In this document: piece after piece, positions 34,171-46,780 of the stretch
How positions within the stretch are numbered: position 1 is the stretch's first letter
How the letters are laid out: each line of letters begins with the position of its first letter
From: Tragulus kanchil
Taxonomy: Eukaryota; Chordata; Mammalia; Artiodactyla; Tragulidae
DNA length: 64,000 nucleotides
NCBI GenBank assembly: GCA_022376925.1
Contig: JAIOJX010000025.1
Location: 139,025,301 to 139,089,300, forward strand
Direction: 5' to 3'
Program-made: the position numbers and the translations under genes
Notes under the pieces: generated by a model
Told to the model about the DNA's origin: nothing
The model's database searches: none
Seen by the model: only the letters and a program-made list of their open reading frames with translations

Positions 34171-34789
34171 AAATGATTGTAATGATTTTAAACTCTTGCC
34201 TGAGACTGAGGGGATTGCTGAGAAGTGGACCTTCAGTATTAAAACTGGGCAAGTCTCTTCCAAATAAGGATAAAGTTGGCTACCCAATTGTTCCTGCCAC
34301 ATTAAATTCACTTGGTGCCCCACCTGGGCTTCAACTGCAGAAACTGCAGAACACTTGCCCAATCCTATTTTCACAGAAACTGCCTCTGCCAGCCTATAAA
34401 GTTCAAGTAGGTGATCTCCTAAATGAGTTTCACTATCATTTACATTTGATAGGAAAGTTTTGGAAAGGTATTTGTGATAATTATATGTTAGCATAATGGC
34501 GGTTGTTTTCGTAGTAACAGCTATAAGATGGAAGACTAAAAACTTGCTGGATTTTCTCCAGCGTGGTTCTAGAGAGGGAAGTGGTATGGCAAGCACATGC
34601 AGTCCAGAGTCCAGAGAGTTTACTCTAGTCCGTTTGGCAGCAAAGTCTAGCACTTCACTCAAACCTCCGTTACAGCATTTGTTACATCTCATTGTATTTG
34701 CTTCCTTACATGTCACTCTTTAGGCCCCAGTACTATGAGTTTCTTAAAGACACAGACAGTGAATTTATATGACGTTATTTATAAAAAGC

Positions 34790-35095
34790 ACATATAATGT
34801 GCCAGATAGTGTTCTCTGCTTTTCACAAATGTTAACTCATTTAATTCTCACTTCTCTTACAAGATAGATATAATTTTTATTCTCATTTTACAAGTGAGGA
34901 AGCTGAGGCACAAAGTAGTTAAGTGGCCAAACTAGAAAGTGACAGAGTTGGGATGTGAATCCAGGCAGTCTGGCTCCAGAGTGTGCTTCAGCCATGACAC
35001 AAGCCTATCTAGTTGTTATTTATTGTTGTATCCACAGCACCTGGCCCCACCCCTAGCATGACTCAATGACTATGCATTAAAGAATGAATAAATGA
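34790..35095 (-). mobile_element. MIR SINE, with adjacent L2-like end
   Basis: 'cacatataatgtgccagata', 'cattttacaagtgaggaagc' and 'gaatccaggcagtctggctc' follow the reversed MIR order. Immediately after it, 35020-35095 ('atccacagcacctggcccca', 'aaagaatgaataaatgacc') looks like an L2 3' end in the opposite sense. Confidence 0.8.
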
Positions 35096-35099
35096 CCTC

Positions 35100-35640
35100 T
35101 CTTAAGTAAGACAATCATATGTCCATGACATTCTTGAAGAGTTCTAATTTTATACATTCTGCCATATTTCAAAACATGTACTTGAACTATGCATCAGATG
35201 ATGTATCTAGATTTAGGGGTCAGAAACTGTAGCACAGTTTCCTAAAGATTATGAATTCTATTTATTCTCAGTTAAAACTGATATTCTTGATCCAAAAAAA
35301 TCATGATGCCAGGAATGAGGTGCCCTGGATACCAAGTTTCAAATAGGAGATACTGGAAAAATATCAGGTGTTCTTCATTCTTATTTACTGTGATCAAGTC
35401 TGGAGTTGAAATAGTAATGAAAATATCCATTATATGATTTTGTAAGAGTTTGGGTCAAAGAAAGGACTTGAGGGGGAATATAAGGACTCTTCTTAGCTCT
35501 ATTATTATTAGATGTTAGAACTCTCGAAAAATCTTAGAAGGGCTGCCTGGACAGGAATGCACTCTGTTAAGAGACGGGCTGCTATCTCATGTTTCAATCT
35601 GGTCTTTAGAATATTTTCAGCTAAGAATTCCCAGGTCCGG
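35100..35640. other. Unique sequence, nothing recognised
   Basis: AT-rich, with no repeat or gene signals. Confidence 0.35.
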
Positions 35641-35644
35641 AAAA

Positions 35645-35812
35645 TTATCTACAGCAGCGATTCTTAATGTGTGATCCCTAACCAGCAGAATCTCCAAAGA
35701 ACTTACTAGGAACACAAATTTTCAACCCCACCCTAGACCTACAGAATCAAAAATTCTAGGAAGGGGTTCAGCAACCTGTTTTTTAACAAGCCCTCCAGGT
35801 GATTCTAATGCC
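35645..35812. mobile_element. MER5-type DNA transposon remnant (hAT-Charlie)
   Basis: It begins 'cagcagcgattcttaatgtg' and ends 'ccaggtgattctaatgcca', with 'ccccaccctagacctacaga' in the middle. This is the MER5 non-autonomous element layout with diverged terminal inverted repeats. Confidence 0.72.
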
Positions 35813-35873
35813 AGACAGAGTTTAATTACAGACTTCCAATAACTAAATTTGGTTTGTTTTTAACTTTATTCTT

Positions 35874-36207
35874 CTTTTTTTTTTTTTTTGGAGGCAGGGA
35901 GGCGGTTTGGGGAGGGAGGGAGGGAGGGAGGGAGGAGGGCGGGCGGGCGGGCCACTTCTATTGGTCTTTCATTTATCTATTTTCATCCATCTTTGTTCTT
36001 TGGCCCGTGTGGGCCTCCCATCATGGTGGCCTCTGTTGTCGCAGAGCACCGGTTCTGGGCACGTGCGCTCCAGAGCTCCGGCTCGGTGACTGGACACATT
36101 GGTCCAGCCACTCCACGGCACGTGGGATCTTCCCAGGCCAGGGATCGAACCAGTGCCCCTTGCACTGCAAGGCGGTGTCTTTACCCACTGGACTACCAGG
36201 GAAGCCC
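35874..36207 (-). mobile_element. CHR-2-like tRNA-Glu SINE, long-body subfamily (locus 3)
   Basis: A clear 19-bp target-site duplication, tgtttttaactttattctt, lies at 35855-35873 and 36208-36226. Poly-T is followed by GGGA/GGGC repeats (35911-35952), the shared body 'ccacttctattggtctttca', and the head complement 'ggactaccagggaagccc'. It is a close relative of loci 2 and 5. Confidence 0.93.
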
Positions 36208-36220
36208 TGTTTTTAACTTT

Positions 36221-38406
36221 ATTCTTTAAAAAAATAAAGATGATTTCAGAGTAAGTGAACCAGTCTTTAAAGTGAACTAAACACAGAATTGTTGAGTCAG
36301 TAACATAAGTAAACATCTATACACACTTGTCATATGTGACAAGTGTGACTCAAGCTTCAGGAGTCCACATAGGGTTGAAATCCACCCGGGGTGTGTTCAT
36401 CTCACATTTAATCAGAGCGTGTAGCAAACCCCTTCTATCTGTTTCAATGGGCCCTGTTATTTCTTGCCATCCCACCAAGGAGGGAAAGGTTCTTAACAGT
36501 GGCTCCTAGTGACATGGTTCTTTCTTCGCTTTCCTTTGTGCTATCCCTAAAGGAGCTGGAAGCTAAGTGGCTTAAGACCAGTCACCCCTAGAACACTGCT
36601 CCCTGGGGACAGTCTCAAGTCCCAGTTCTCAGTCCAGTGGGCTCTATAGATGCCAGCTGTCTCTCTCCTACTGTCTCCCTTCTCAGTCCGTTTTTCTAGG
36701 CTCACAGTCCATACATTCATTTTCTACATGTCTGAACTGCAACTTCACTGGGTTCTACCTCTTTGCACCCAGGGTTTCTGGATCCCATGTGAAATGAGGG
36801 ATGTGTCTGGACATCTATGTTCATCTATATCTCTGAGTGTGCCATAATAGCTTAAAACTCTCAGAATATTCTCTAACAGTCAGAAGACTAACTGGTTTAA
36901 ACCTCATAGGGGTCTTGTACAGGACAGTGTTGCCTTAGTTGACCTGAGCTAAGTGATCTGTCACATGTATCCATCTATATATCCATCTGTCTTCAAAGCA
37001 CACATAGAAACATGCACATCCAGGCGCTTTAAGTACTTTCAGAGATAAGGCAAAATATTAAAAACACACACACATATTTTTAAGTGTGTCTGAGGATTAA
37101 AAACACTACAAAATACGACTTTCAAAAATATATTTATGTACTGTAAAATATGTCCACTCATCTAGGAATTGATGAAAACTTAGGAGAAACTAATATAAAT
37201 GTTGCTTTTACCTTGGTCCAATATGAACCCCCCCACCCCAATTTCTGTCAACGCAGTCTATATTTTTTTGCTTGGACTCTTGAGTGGAGGAGGAAATGAC
37301 AACCCACTCCAATATTCTTTAAAAATAAAGATGATTTCAGAGTAAGTGAACCAGTCTTTAAAGTGAACTAAACACAGAATTGTTGAGTCAGTAACATAAG
37401 TAAACATCTATACACACTTGTCATATGTGACAAGTGTGACTCAAGCTTCAGGAGTCCACATAGGGTTGAAATCCACCCGGGTGTGTTCATCTCACATTTA
37501 ATCAGAGCGTGTAGCAAACCCCTTCTATCTGTTTCAATGGGCCCTGTTATTTCTTGCCATCCCACCAAGGAGGGAAAGGTTCTTAACAGTGGCTCCTAGT
37601 GACATGGTTCTTTCTTCGCTTTCCTTTGTGCTATCCCTAAAGGAGCTGGAAGCTAAGTGGCTTAAGACCAGTCACCCCTAGAACACTGCTCCCTGGGGAC
37701 AGTCTCAAGTCCCAGTTCTCAGTCCAGTGGGCTCTATAGATGCCAGCTGTCTCTCTCCTACTGTCTCCCTTCTCAGTCCGTTTTTCTAGGCTCACAGTCC
37801 ATACATTCATTTTCTACATGTCTGAACTGCAACTTCACTGGGTTCTACCTCTTTGCACCCAGGGTTTCTGGATCCCATGTGAAATGAGGGATGTGTCTGG
37901 ACATCTATGTTCATCTATATCTCTGAGTGTGCCATAATAGCTTAAAAACTCTCAGAATATTCTCTAACAGTCAGAAGACTAACTGGTTTAAACCTCATAG
38001 GGGTCTTGTACAGGACAGTGTTGCCTTAGTTGACCTGAGCTAAGTGATCTGTCACATGTATCCATCTATATATCCATCTGTCTTCAAAGCACACATAGAA
38101 ACATGCACATCCAGGCGCTTTAAGTACTTTCAGAGATAAGGCAAAATATTAAAAACACACACACATATTTTTAAGTGTGTCTGAGGATTAAAAACACTAC
38201 AAAATACGACTTTCAAAAATATATTTATGTACTGTAAAATATGTCCACTCATCTAGGAATTGATGAAAACTTAGGAGAAACTAATATAAATGTTGCTTTT
38301 ACCTTGGTCCAATATGAACCCCCCCACCCCAATTTCTGTCAACGCAGTCTATATTTTTTTGCTTGGACTCTTGAGTGGAGGAGGAAATGACAACCCACTC
38401 CAATAT
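36221..38406. repeat. Tandem duplication, period ~1090 bp (D10)
   Basis: Copy 1 is 36221-37313 and copy 2 is 37314-38406. The inner junction shares 'attctttaaaa' with both sides. A Bov-A SINE is cut at 37313 but complete at 38378-38492. Length differences: 'cccgggg' versus 'cccggg' (36385/37475) and 'cttaaaac' versus 'cttaaaaac' (36850/37941). The rest of the unit is unrecognised unique sequence. Confidence 0.95.
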
Positions 38407-38492
38407 TCTTGCCTAGAAAATCCCACAAACAGAGGAGCTTATCAGCCCACAGTTAATGGGGTCACAAAGAGCTGGACACAGCTCAGTCACTG
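38378..38492 (+). mobile_element. Bov-A SINE
   Basis: It contains 'gaggaggaaatgacaaccca', 'attcttgcctagaaaatccc' and 'cacagctcagtcactgagca'. The tRNA head is missing. Confidence 0.85.
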
Positions 38493-38499
38493 AGCACTT

Positions 38500-39450
38500 C
38501 ATTGGCTACATCATCCTTTTTAGGAAGGAACAATGCATGATTTTTATGTGGGCCACTGGACATTTGTTCTCTCTGCCATAGGTGAAATGCCAGAACAGAA
38601 CTGAATGTACCTGCACAGCCTTCACTCCTGCTGTTATTATTTATTAGGAGCTTTTCATTTGCTTTTAGGTGCTTTCCGTAATGTGCCAGCTTCAGCTGCC
38701 ACTCTCTTAAAAGGAGTTCTTTCTGGATGATTTTTGCTATGCTTTAATACGACTAGGGTCATGGGGACTGACTTTTGGTAGGAAGAGAACAAACTCAAGT
38801 AGTTCAAGCAACACACAACACCTGGAAAGGCTCCCTTAGTGTACAGAAAACATGGACCTCACTGTTCTTTTTCTGTGTGACCCATCAAACTCCACTTGGC
38901 AGTAGCTGCTCAACATTTTCCGTTTAACAATTTCAGGCCCACCATGTGCGGGCTTCACTTGGCTTAGGGATAGAAGAATATCTGTGTGTGAGGCTTGATG
39001 AATAAGCTCCTGAGAGATGGATGGTTACCCATTTAGGAAGACCTGACAATATCCCACTGTGGTCAAATAAATGTTCCTGAAAGTTTTATTTTGTAGATTA
39101 GCCATCCCGAGGTATTATTTCTGTTATTAAAGTAGTATTGGACAAAGAGCCTGGGGTGAAACTGTGATACAGAATAACCTTGACCTTAATAGCTCCTCTC
39201 ATGCCTTTACAACCAGTTTCCCTGCTTCTAGAACCTACCAAGGGGATATTGTATCATCAACTCACTCAATTTACACTACTACAACAGGGATGCCAAATAG
39301 GTTTCTGCTCACCTGCCACCTTGGATTAGCCTGGGTAGGCTGCCAGGAGTACTGCATTGAGGATTTAACTCCAGGTTCCCTGAAGAAGTATGCATGTCTG
39401 CCATAGACTGGGAGTGTGCCAGGAGAATTATCTCGAATTTGCCAACTATG
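38500..39450. other. Unique sequence, nothing recognised
   Basis: No repeats or exons were recognised. Open frames stay below 85 codons. Confidence 0.35.
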
Positions 39451-39470
39451 TGTTAAGAATGTAATATATT

Positions 39471-39752
39471 GGGCTTCCCTGGTGGTCCAGTGGGTAAAGA
39501 CACTGCCTTGCAGTGCAAGGGGCACAGGTTAGATCCCTGGCCTGGGAAGATCCCATGTGCCACGGAGCAGCTGGACCAATGTGTCCAACTACCGAGCCGG
39601 AGCTCTGGAGCGAATGCACCAGAGCCAGTGCTCTGCAATGGGAGAGGCCACTGCAGTGGGAGGCCCACACGGGCCAAAGAACAAAGATGAATGAAAATAA
39701 ATAATGAAAGCCCAATAGAAGTGGCCAAAAAAAATACTTTAATAAAAAAAAA
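39471..39752 (+). mobile_element. CHR-2-like tRNA-Glu SINE, long-body subfamily (locus 4)
   Basis: The head 'gggcttccctggtggtccag' is followed by the body 'gaggccactgcagtgggagg', 'ccaaagaacaaagatgaatg' and 'gcccaatagaagtggcc', and an A-rich tail. The target repeat is aagaatgtaatatatt (39455-39470) against aagaatgtaagatatt (39753-39768). Confidence 0.9.
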
Positions 39753-39759
39753 AAGAATG

Positions 39760-40270
39760 TAAGATATTATCTTTCAATGGGATTTTTGCACATTAAAAGG
39801 AGAATGTGAAAGAGAGCAGCTTATTATGAGCAATGATAAGTGGATGTTTACGCTTTTGTTGAAAGCCAGTGGGATATATAGGGAGTCCTTAGAAAGAGAG
39901 TAGAAGAAAGTGAAAGGAAAATCTCTTTCAAAAGAGAATCAGTTTGAAAAGGTACAGAGAATTTGCTAATTCCAGGCTTGCAAACCATCATTTTATGGAC
40001 CTATAATTAACTCTAATATTTTGGTTACGTGCATAAAATGTATCCAGTGTGTTTTGATTTACTTTGCTGCTAATATAGTTTCTATTTAACAGCAACAACT
40101 TTCCAAGATTTACATGACATCCTTTGGTCTATTGCTTGTTTTATTCTCTATGATATGGACCAAGGAGTCTGAGAAGGTGGTTTATGGAAGACACAAATTG
40201 TACCATATGTCATTTTCCTGCTGAATCAAGGACACACTTGGTGCTCAACAAATAATAAACCACCCAAATG
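39760..40270. other. Unique sequence, nothing recognised
   Basis: No recognisable element between two SINEs. Confidence 0.35.
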
Positions 40271-40275
40271 TTGCC

Positions 40276-40506
40276 ACCTATTTTGTTGTTGATTAGTCAA
40301 TAAGTCATGTCCAACTCTTCCGTGACCCCGTGAACAGTAGCCTGCGAGGCTCCTCTGTCCGTGGGATTTCCCAGGCAAGAATACTGCAGTGAGTTGACAT
40401 TTCCTTCTCCAGGGGATCTTCCTGACCCAGTTTTCCTGACTGAAGAATTGAACTGGCATCTCCTGCATTGAAGCAGGATTCTTTATGACTGAACCACCAG
40501 GAAAAG
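40276..40506 (-). mobile_element. Bov-tA SINE, full length
   Basis: 'aagtcatgtccaactcttcc' to 'tgaaccaccaggaaaagtcc' is the reverse complement of a full Bov-tA. Confidence 0.88.
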
Positions 40507-40509
40507 TCC

Positions 40510-42020
40510 TTACTTAGAGATCAACCTTTTTTTCTCAGCAGGGTCTAAGTAGGAAGCTCCTCACTGATCAGCACTGAATATACCAAATGCTTTTGGAGAC
40601 TTGTTTTTTTGTGTTCAAAAATGAAAAACAGTAGCCACCAAATCCACTGCAGAGAGATGAAGCAAAAGGGGTCTGGTGACAGGATTTTCTCAACAGAGTG
40701 AGCTATTTTCAGAGCACAGCAATCTAAAAAAAAAAAAATCCCAGATTCAGAGTCAAAAGATCTGCTATGCCCTTTAGTTGACCGTCACACTTAATCTGTA
40801 TCAGATTTTCTCCTAAACCATAAATATAGAAACAATAACCTCTAACTTTCAATCAAATCGTTTTGGATTGATGATCAAGAGAGAAGGCATCATCAACTGA
40901 ACCCTGACATCCTATCATCACAATGCTATTTCCTGTCACAAAAATTATAAAATTGATCACAAAAAAATAGAACAAAAACTCCAAATATATGTGCATTTGT
41001 TAAGTATGTAAAACCACACAACCCTAAAAACTATGCAGCACATGGTTTTTTTGTGATATTCTTCTACATAGCTTAGACTTGTTGCAGTTTATCAAAATAT
41101 ATAGTTTAGGAGACAAGTTTTCCTAATAAATCAACTCTATGGCAAACAAAGGATTTCTTCACTCCTCTAAAGACTAACATTGCAAGCTAGGATTATCTGT
41201 CTCACGAACATTCATTGCCAATTTCATGAGCGTGAGTGCCTCCAGAAGTCTTTGAATGACAAATGCTTCTACAGTGCTGCCTTGCCCTTCCTTTTCAGAA
41301 AGGAATTCATTCCTGAACTCCATAATCCAGATACTAATACTTCCATTCTGCCCACACCACACCCTTACCCTGCAGCTTAGTCCGTGATGCCAGGTCAATG
41401 CAATGCACTCTGGCATTCCCCAGACTTTCAGTATTTTTTTCTTTTGGTATCAGCTTTGGTTGGTATGATGGAGTCTATTTCCAGTGATAAATTTCACTAA
41501 CGTTGGGGGTCAAAAATCAAATCATTTCAAATGATGGGTAAAAAACATACATGAAAGTATTTTATAAAAAGTATGAAAGTCTTCAAAAACTCTAAGTGGC
41601 CCAGCTAATATTGGATATTATGGATTTTCCGAATAAATTAATATATTCACCAGGGCAGAAGTTTTAATCAGGGTGGCAGACATTGAACCAGAGGGGAAAA
41701 GGGAGGCAGAAAACCTAGAGAAGAAAACTTGATGGCTTCTTCATAACCCTGCCCGTCACAGAAAAGCTGTCATCTCTTAGGCTTGCCAGGTCAGAGCTCT
41801 TTGCTTAAGTCAGACAAGCTTGCACCCTCCTCCTCTGGCAGCTTTTCAAATTCTAGCTTTTCTAGTCACAATCTGAACGCATGTGCTTAACTCCTACTCC
41901 AGAGGGTAAAACTGTTTTTATTCGCCATCCTTTCACCGAGGCCCTTGACTCCGCTTTAGCTCCAATGGGACCATTCATTCAGTTGTTATTCACAGAGATA
42001 GTGTCTTCAAAGAATCAGAG
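40510..42020. other. Unique sequence, nothing recognised
   Basis: Long stretch without SINEs. Open frames up to 80 codons are not recognisable. Confidence 0.35.
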
Positions 42021-42024
42021 CATT

Positions 42025-42068
42025 ATTGTAAACCTATTATCCTCCAATTAAAAATAAATTAAAAAAAT
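42025..42068 (+). mobile_element. L1 3' terminal fragment
   Basis: 'ttatcctccaattaaaaata' plus an A-rich end is the hallmark 3' tip of bovine-type L1. Only the last ~45 bp are present. Confidence 0.6.
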
Positions 42069-42069
42069 C

Positions 42070-42820
42070 AAAGTATGAGGCTTTAAAAGCAATTTGCAGA
42101 GTGAAATGTGACTCTCCCAGACCAGTGGCAATACTCTAAAGACACATCCTGAGCTGGTTTCAGGCTAAGCTGCCTGATTTGCTGGAAGTGGCAATTCCCA
42201 GGGAGCCACTGCCCCCTTGTGTCTCAACACTGGCCAGGAATTATTCCATGACATAATTCCATGACATATTCCATCAACACTTGGCAAAAGTCTGTAGGTT
42301 ATTGGTGGGCTATTTCTGGCTCTTAATTTGTTGGTTCAATTAAGATTTCCTTTCTTCTCATGGGTTTTTTTTTTTTCTAACTTTTATTTTACTTTTACAG
42401 AGTTTTGTTTACAGATGTGTATATTCTCAGATTAGTCATATGTATATCTTCCCCATCCCACCCTCCCATGGTTTTTTGAACTATAATCTTTCTTTTAATA
42501 AAAACAAAATGTAAAAGTCATATTTTATCATAATTATCATAGTATATGCTCCTTGAAGAAAAACTTGTGCAAAATTGTTTACTTTTATTAACCTTTTGAC
42601 GTATTTTTTCCCTGTTTTTTTAGATCCTTTTCCATATAAGGAAACCTAATTTTACTTGTGGACAGAAAAAAAGCCACAGAACCATGAAATCTAATTTTAT
42701 CATAAATGTTATATAAACATGATCTTTCCTCCACAATAAGAAAAGAGACTTTAAAATATGCTAGAGTACTAAGACACACAATTCCCCTTATTTTTCCTTA
42801 CAAAATTTAAAAGTTAAATT
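42070..42820. other. Unique AT-rich sequence
   Basis: A T run at 42366-42378 and otherwise unrecognised sequence. Confidence 0.35.
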
Positions 42821-42960
42821 TAGGGACTTCCCTGGTGGTCCAATGGCTAAGATTCCACACTCCCAAATGCAAGGGGCTCAGGTTCGATCTCTGGTCTAGG
42901 AATTAGATCCCACAATGCAAGTAAGACCCAGTGCAGCCAAATAAATAAATATTTTTTAAA
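42821..42960 (+). mobile_element. Short CHR-type tRNA-Glu SINE
   Basis: 'gggacttccctggtggtcca', 'aggttcgatctctggtctag' and the tail 'gcagccaaataaataaatat'. Confidence 0.88.
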
Positions 42961-43054
42961 AAATTTAAAATGTAAAGGGTAGCACTTTAGATCATAGAAC
43001 CTAGAAAATTTTGCCTATAATTTCAATTCTATGGATTAAGAATACTGTGGAAGT

Positions 43055-43252
43055 GAAAGCTGCTTAGTTGTGTCCCACTCTACGGGACCCCATAAGCCCA
43101 CCAGGCTCCTCTGTCCCTGGGGTTTTCCAGGCAAGAATACTGGAGTGGGTAGCCCATTCTCTTCACCAGAGGATCCTCCCAACCCAGGGATCGAATCCGG
43201 GTCTCCCACTTTGCATGCAGATTTTTTACTGTCTGAGCCACCAGGGAAGCCC
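43055..43252 (-). mobile_element. Bov-tA SINE, full length
   Basis: 'cttagttgtgtcccactcta' to 'tgagccaccagggaagcccc', including 'gggatcgaatccgggtctcc', is the reverse complement of a tRNA-headed Bov-tA. Confidence 0.9.
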
Positions 43253-43259
43253 CAAGAGT

Positions 43260-43728
43260 ACTGTAATGAATGAAATTATTAGACACCTTAAATTGAATGT
43301 TATCGCATTTTCAAGACAGATTAATAAAACTCCTTGCTCTAAAGACGGACTGTGGGAGCCGTGGTAATTTGGCAGTCTACATGATCTGTTCGTTGGCAAA
43401 TGTATTGGATGTGATTCCAGATGTGTTTTCACATGTGATTGGTCACATTTCTAAACATTGTAGAGAGATGCTGCTTCTCCCCAGCTATGGAGAATGTAGA
43501 AACAAAGGCATTTTGGGAAGAGCTGAGAATGAATCAGTTGTGTCTCTGCCTTTCCCTCTACATCTAGTTTGTTGTCTGTGCCTTCTAGATGTGTATACAC
43601 AATATAAATTACTGGTGACAGGATCAGAGACAGTCTGTGAACAAGACCTTGAATGAATTGGGAGGAAGTTGACCATATCTTTAACTGGTTTATCTGATCC
43701 TTTTTTTTCTCAAGAGCTCTCAATCTTT
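43260..43728. other. Unique sequence, nothing recognised
   Basis: Overlapping open frames on both strands (up to 119 codons) give no recognisable protein. I treat them as chance. Confidence 0.3.
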
Positions 43729-43730
43729 CT

Positions 43731-43912
43731 GGGCTTCCCTGGTGGTCCACTGGTTAGAATCCTCCTGGCAATGTAGGGAGCATAGGTTTGATCTTTGGTC
43801 TGGGAAGATTCCACATGCCACAGGGCAACTGAGCCCATGTGCCACAACTGCTGAAGCCCAAGAGCCTAGAGCCTGTGCTCAGCAACAAGAGAAGCCACTT
43901 CCCCACCCCCCA
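43731..43912 (+). mobile_element. CHR-type SINE, 3' shortened
   Basis: The head 'gggcttccctggtggtccac' with 'gccacaactgctgaagccca' modules ends early in a C/A-rich tail. Confidence 0.85.
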
Positions 43913-43919
43913 AAAAAAA

Positions 43920-44455
43920 TTCTGAGTATTTTTGATCTGCAGATCACTTTAATTCTACAGGACACATGTTCCATAGTCCACCTACTTCTTGTATATTACT
44001 TTAAAAATGTATATGAATTGAGTATCACTTTCAGCATAGAAAAATAAAATTTCCTAAAAACAAACAAAAACTTCCTTGTGTAAAGACAGCCTATGTGAAT
44101 TATGTAATTTGTTCATTTAAATGACCCAGTTATTGGCAATTGCAAATGGCTATTATTATGCATACATACAAAACAATGCTGTATAAACTTAAACAATTTT
44201 AACAAAAGTCTACTGAATATTAAGCTATTAATTAATAACACCTCAAAGTCTCTTATTATTGTGATGACACATTTCCTGCATGTTAACATGCAGATAATCT
44301 GTGCCCTATTTTAGGTAATCATTTATAAACCAACTTTCATTCTTTGAAATATATGAGATTTAAATTTAGAAAATATATACTCCGTACATTTTACTGGGAT
44401 TTGCATTTTAGATCAGTCCAAGGAGATAATCTGAAAGGTCTAGAAAGATCTACCT
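43920..44455. other. Unique AT-rich sequence, nothing recognised
   Basis: Low-GC sequence with no repeat hallmarks. Confidence 0.35.
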
Positions 44456-44463
44456 GAGCAGTC

Positions 44464-44748
44464 CTTTTTTTGGGGGGGGGGCCTCTTTTATTGGTTATTT
44501 ATTTATTTATTTTCATCCATCTTTATTCTTTGGCCTATGTGGGTCTCCCACTGCAGTAGCCTCTCTCGTTGCAGAGCACCAGCTCTGGGCACATGTGCTC
44601 CAGAGCGCTGGCTTGTAATTGGACACATGGGTCCAGCTGCCCCCACCCCCCCCAGCTCGTGGGACCCTCCCAGGCCAGGGATCGAACCTGTGCCCCCTGC
44701 ACCGCAAGGTGGACTCCACACTCACTGGACCACCAGGGAAGCCCTATG
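44464..44748 (-). mobile_element. CHR-2-like tRNA-Glu SINE, long-body subfamily (locus 5)
   Basis: T run and G run, then 'ctcttttattggttatttat', the shared body in reverse, and 'ggaccaccagggaagccc'. The target repeat tgagcagtc lies at 44455-44463 and 44749-44757. A C-run (44641-44652) looks like a local expansion. Confidence 0.88.
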
Positions 44749-44759
44749 TGAGCAGTCTT

Positions 44760-45490
44760 TTATAAAAGTAGTTACATGGTGTGCCCTCCTCTAGTGCACA
44801 CAAGAGCAGAGTACAAGATGAGGCCCACATTTCTCAAACTGCATGTATGAGTAGGCCCCTCAAGATGGCGTTCTCTTGCTCTCGGTACAGGCCCTGCTCA
44901 ACTAGTCCCTGCTTCACTCACAGGACTACCCAATCCTCTTAATTATAGGGCTCAGTCAGGAACTGTGTGCTTTCCTCTGCCACAGCAGCTGCTTTCCCTG
45001 GTAACCTGACACCCATTCCCCCCATAAACCATAGCCTCCTTCTCCCTGATGCAGTGAAGGTTGCCAGGAAGTGATGTCCTGCCTGTCAGCATCCCCAGTG
45101 GGGTGTCACTCCAAGACTCTTTGGCTTCTGACATTTAAGATCCCCACATCCTCAGGAAGACTATGTTCCAAAAGGTTAATACTAGGTCACCTCTAGAGGC
45201 TAGTGTGACCAAAACTTTTTTTTAAAATGTGTTTCAGTGTATTTTTAACTTTCTAAAAATCATCTACTACTTTCATAAAAATTTTAAGCCCCCAAAAACG
45301 ATGGATATAATGTAGTTGCGGCACAATTATATAACTTCCCACTTTATTGCCTCTATTCCATTAAGAATAGAGGTCCTGGAATTTAGAGACCAGGCTTTTA
45401 GTCCACACTGTTTTGCATGGATTCTATAACCTTGGGCAGATTGGTTTGCCTTTGTGGGCCCCAATTTCTACCGCCCTGACAGGGGTACTT
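44760..45490. other. Unique sequence, nothing recognised
   Basis: Mixed sequence with no recognised elements. Confidence 0.35.
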
Positions 45491-45493
45491 GAA

Positions 45494-45690
45494 GTAACAG
45501 TAGCTACTATTTCATGAGTTCCCATGGACCAAACACTAAGCTAACTAGTTTCCTCACAGCAGTTCCACGAGTTGAGCATGATCCCTCTTTTCTAGATACG
45601 AAAACAACTCAAGCACGTGTTGGAATCAGAATTCAAATTCATGGTAAGCCTGCTCGCTAAAGTCAGGTTCTTTTCACTACACACTCTCCC
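45494..45690 (-). mobile_element. MIR SINE, strongly diverged
   Basis: 'gctactatttcatgagttcc', 'ctagatacgaaaacaactca' and 'cagaattcaaattcatggta' follow reversed MIR order. Its right third is the part that is altered in the D11 second copy. Confidence 0.6.
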
Positions 45691-45854
45691 AGGTACTTCT
45701 TGCCTCACGTCTCATAGTTTCTGACACTAAAATGCACTTAAACTCACGGCTTGAATCAAAATCCTCTACCTGTGCGGCACTATGTCTTTCCAAATTAAGC
45801 TCTGGTCACTTGTATTATTGCTACGTCTATTCCTTATGTTTCACCAGACGCTAA

Positions 45855-46055
45855 GGTTGTCTCAACCTCAGTTCTACTGACATTCTAGACTGAAAGTTTC
45901 TTGGTTGTTGGGAGATGTCCTGCTCACTGTGGAATGTTTGGTAGCACCCCTGGTTTCTACCTGCTAGAAGGAAAGGAGCATCCACCCTCCAAATTGTGAA
46001 ACCAAAAATGCCTTCAGACATAGTCCCAGAATCGTGCAGGGTTCAGAACCACTGC
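45855..46055. mobile_element. MER20 DNA transposon remnant (hAT-Charlie)
   Basis: 'tctcaacctcagttctactg', 'gttgggagatgtcctgctca', 'gaatgtttggtagcacccct' and 'aaccaaaaatgccttcagac' match the MER20 layout. It is repeated at 46989-47190 by D11. Confidence 0.78.
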
Positions 46056-46059
46056 TCCA

Positions 46060-46780
46060 CAAGAAGGAAAAGGGTAAATTCCGGCATTAACCTTGAAGGA
46101 AAACTGTAAGAAAGAAATTCTAAAATCTTGTATTTTTTCTTGCTTGATTCTTTGACTCCACCTGCTCAGACCAGAGTCAACTTCAGCATCTCACATTATC
46201 CGCTCTGTGCAGAACACTCTACCACTTACCATATATTATTGTATATTAAAGATTTAGGGAAATGGGGAAGGAGAATAAAACTTGCCCTCTCACAAATGCC
46301 TCTACTTCTCCCTCAGTGAAATTCACCTTTGCTTGAGAGGAAGAGAGGCCCATGAGGCTAAGTGAGAATGGGTATCCAACGGAGATAGTGGTAACTGAAC
46401 ACAATGCTGATTTTATTCCAACTAAATAAATCAACGTGTAAGTCATCTGAGAGATAAGTTTAACACTACAGGCCAAAAGCCAAGAAACAAGGATTTTTGT
46501 TTGTTTGCTTTAATGATCAATCACTGCTTGTGGTTCTCTTCCACACCTCATCTCAGAAAATGTGGGTTGATAAATCTCACACAAAGAAACATAAGAAAAG
46601 AGAAAAAAGAAAGATGAAATTCATCTAGTGTGCGGGGGTGTTTCTCTAATTTCTCTTCGGTGAGCTGCTCCATCAGCAGGGTCCACTCCGGATTATTTTA
46701 ATATCACGGGCTTCTTCCCTGCAAATTGATCAAGCATCACATTTATTACCTATCATATGGAAACTGTCCCACAATTTGTA
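46060..46780. other. Unique sequence, nothing recognised
   Basis: This is repeated in D11 copy 2. No element or gene recognised. Confidence 0.35.

Noticed and set aside
34117..34716. 199-codon open frame on the minus strand, the longest in the window
   Set aside because: Its C-terminal end runs into a CHR SINE, the translation shows no recognisable domain, and overlapping frames exist on the other strand. I treat it as chance.
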